Source: Atrichornis clamosus (lineage: Eukaryota > Chordata > Aves > Passeriformes > Menuridae). Taken from it: DNA of 64,000 nucleotides. The position numbers were made by a program, and so were the translations under genes. A model generated the notes under the pieces. It was not told where the DNA came from. It did not search any database and saw only the letters and a program-made list of their open reading frames with translations. The DNA lies in assembly GCA_013400975.1 (NCBI GenBank), contig WBMZ01002723.1:58501-122500 (forward strand), read 5' to 3'. Within the stretch, counting starts at the first letter, position 1. Each line of letters starts with the position of its first letter. Of the stretch, positions 61,036 to 64,000 are shown in pieces.

Positions 61036-64000
61036 ATCTTTTATGCTTCATTTACTGCTCAGGCACTTTTGAAAACACTGACAATAATTCATTAACACGT
61101 TTCCAGTGATTTTTTCAGTAGCTACTTAGAGCAAGTTAGAGGAAAGAAGTTAAAAGTCTCTGAGGACCATGCAATCCAGCAATCTTTGTATTAAAATGCT
61201 TCTATCCTCTGTTCTGCTGTCTTTCAATTACTTTAAAAAAAAGTTGCAAGAACAATTTCAAGATAAATTTAGATGTAGTATTACAGCTGTGTGAACATCC
61301 CAATGTGCTAGTGACACAGTTTCTAAGCACCGCACATCACTCTGTGTGAGGACAGGCACTGCAAGCTATTCTGGCCAGGTCATAGTAAAGTTTATTTGTC
61401 CGTATATGCTAATCCACCTAGACTTTGTAATTTAATGTTACTGTTCAACTTCACCAGGAAAAGCAGCAACATCTGCTGTCATAAAAAAACCTACTCATAC
61501 TCATCCTTGAACCACTGGGCCTAATTATTCACTTCTAATGAATACTGGCACTTCTAGATTTAAGAGAAGATAGTCCAGATAGCCAAGACTACCATATTTT
61601 TATACCTACAAAGAAAACAATATGCAGCTTTAGACAAATTCCTTCATCTAATTCTCTGCTCATTCTGAAGTGAAATGTACCTAAATATAGGAACAAAGCA
61701 AGGTGACCTTCCTATTCCCTAAAGGGAATACGTGAGGAATTCAGATAAAAGTACTGCAGCCTTTGGAGAAGGTAAGGTCACTGCTTTTCCACAAAACCTA
61801 ACAGAACATAAATGCTGCCAATAACAAATGAATTCACATGAGGTATATATGTATATTTCTGTATACATATATATAATATACAAAACCAAAGAACCCTTTC
61901 TGCTATTAAGTCTTTTCTGTTTTTGAGGGAACAGATTTGAGTGTTTCAATAATAATGCAGTGGGAGCTGGGTAGCACTGAGGATTTATAAAGAGAAAAAC
62001 TGTTTACCTATACCATCAACAACAGAATTACAGCTAAGGTTCTGAAACAAGAGTTAGCCATCCATTTTCATTGCTAAAAAGAATATAAAAATCCATGCTG
62101 TAACAGCCTGCAACTATGGGAACATTAGCACATCCATAATTCCCCACAGTAAATACTGGTGATATTCTAATATTAGGAATTTAACCATAATTTAACCAAT
62201 GCTCATCTAATTTAATCAATGAAAATATTGATTTAGGTGCTAATATACAGTAAGAACTCCACATGAGGCTGCTTGCACACAGGACACTCAGCCTCCTGTA
62301 AGGGCACGAATCTACCACTTACCTGCCCTGACATCCTGAAGGCCCTTATGTCTATCAGGAAATCCTCATCACGCCCTGCTGATACCAAACCAAGGCCACA
62401 GTTTCACATAAACTGCTCAGTGGCCTACCTGTCTTAAAATGTTACTCTCCTTTCACCCACTCCTTAGTGCTACGGCTGCCCTCAGGAAAACCACCTAATC
62501 TGCCACATGTGCATCAGACAGAACCACTCCAAACCAGAACTGGCTTTAGCTCGGAACAGTGCCCTGCTCCAGTTCAATCTGCAGCCCCAGAAACTTTGGG
62601 ATTTGCAGAATGCAGATGAGGGAGGCCCATGTAGAAGCACCTGCGTAAGTGAAAGGAGCCACTGGAGTTTTAATAGAACTGCAGCTTGAGAACACGATGC
62701 AGGGGCAGAAATACCTTAAGCTGGTATCACCATCAGACATGTTGGATCATGAAAACACAACCAAAGGGTGTAGTTTCACGGGACGTGAGCTTGGACAGCA
62801 AAGCAGTTGAGAAGTTCCCACCCCACCTGCTCATTTCAGGGATCCTGATTACAGCACAGCTTCACAAAGAGCTTTACTGACACAACAAAAAGATGGCAAA
62901 GTCTGGCATAGGGGCCTGAAAGAAGCTGGCTTCAGTGCTGAAGCCAAATCTTGTGAAACGACTCCCTAAGTATTTGTTGTGGAAAGAACAGCCTGTCTAG
63001 CAACACTTGCCAGAGGTTTGCCAAACACCTGCTCCAAAACATCAGAACTCAGACCCAGCAAATATTCCAAACTACAGACACTGTTAGGCATTTTATTGAG
63101 GTGATGCTGTTATCAAGTAATCTGAAGTTGGAAGACCAACCATAAAACTCAAAAAACCAAAATTCACTCTGCATTTTCAGCCTTTTTTCTGCAATCTGAA
63201 TACTGAGAGGTGTATTAAAAATAAATTTAAAAAATCATTTATTCAAAATGAAGTTGTGACAGCTGGCAAGGAAGCCAAGAAAATTTTCTGCGAGCACTTT
63301 GTCAAGAAGAAGCTGCAGAACAAGTTTCTCTTAAAAAAAAAGGTTGTAACCGGTTTATCAGGTTAAAGGAATTCACAGGTTCTTCCGCCTCTCCCCCCAT
63401 CCCATTTGTTTCCAAATGCTCATTTAACCAGCTTGTTTCTTGCTGAATTTGCTGAAAATAAATTGCACCTACAGCTCAGCTGAATGATCAATAGGCAACC
63501 AAACATGCTTTAGGGAACTGGCAATTTGCTATCACCAGATGAAGTGGCAACCACTCAGTATTTTCAATTTGAACATTATTTAGGGGGATGAGGGGGAAAA
63601 ACCCCCAACTTTATCTTTCTCTATTCAAGAATATGAATCAAAATAATCATTGATGTATTTGATTCAATGTATTCAATCAGTATGACTAGGACAGTCTTTC
63701 AAACAAATTTTTAATACTTAAATGTCAAGCCATGTATTAAATTTGGATGCTTTCAATAGGTCCAAAAGCAAGCCTAGCTCTCACATGAGAATCTCTCCCT
63801 TTTTATGTATATAATTCAAAGAAACATGGTAATTACAGCTAAATACTGCAGACAGATCTCCAAAATTATTTGCTCTTCTTAGACTTATCCTTTGTCAGGA
63901 AGACATGCAAATATTGCCTTGCAAAAGGAAAGTAAAATGTCTTAAGGCAAGTCATGCTGATTCAGCCAGGTTTTCTGTTATGGGAAGGATTAAGAAATCC

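Larger units (their letters stand above)
49834..64000 (-). other. ESRP2: Upstream part of ESRP2: presumed large 5' intron
   Basis: The missing N-terminal exons (about 110 residues in human, including VLFGATAG...LILLVWQ and LDKVLQQ) were looked for in this stretch and not recognised, and there is no CpG island like a promoter. It is therefore read as intron, with the first exons beyond 64000. Two CR1 fragments and a C-rich, CpG-bearing pocket at about 53380-53620 are the only notable items. No other gene was recognised. Confidence 0.6.

Overview
This is vertebrate nuclear DNA, very probably from a passerine bird. Genes are split into short exons with GT-AG introns, coding density is very low, and CR1-type LINE tails are present. 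A tRNA-Ile-headed SINE with a CR1 tail (about 24344-24485) matches the passerine family known as TguSINE1. No bacterial, plasmid, phage or CRISPR signal was seen.

The window holds the convergent 3' ends of two genes that are also convergent neighbours on human 16q22.1. On the left, on the + strand, is the end of NFATC3: the tail of its last intron (1-4855), a 125-nt last coding stretch (4856-4980) and a long 3' UTR ending near 8340. On the right, on the - strand, is most of ESRP2, an epithelial splicing regulator. Twelve internal coding exons (49833 down to 37625) join in phase without a break. Two alternative terminal coding exons follow, at 30271-30182 (the conserved PKEWVCL ending) and 27295-27137 (a different ending that completes a fourth RRM-like fold). 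The exons in the window encode 617 residues with the first ending. The N-terminal roughly 110 residues, the first exons and the promoter were not found and should lie beyond 64000.

Between the genes (about 8350-25910) no further gene was recognised. That stretch holds a CpG-bearing segment (8900-9480), a two-copy tandem duplication around an ambiguous base (15067), an AT-rich repeat, a striking 225-bp polypurine minisatellite (21812-22037) and the SINE. The last 14 kb (49834-64000) looks like a large 5' intron of ESRP2 with two decayed CR1 3' ends (about 55610-55790 and 60918-61035).

The most interesting content is the set of ways the splicing regulator's own transcript could be alternatively processed. 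These are a tandem 5' splice site pair 12 nt apart that adds or removes Cys-Lys-Leu-Pro, a choice of C-terminal exon, and a candidate intronic polyadenylation site after RRM2 where a weak 5' splice site, an in-frame stop overlapping AATAAA and a GU-rich tract occur together. All exon calls were made by reading the sequence and comparing it with remembered family sequences; no alignment or transcript data were used.
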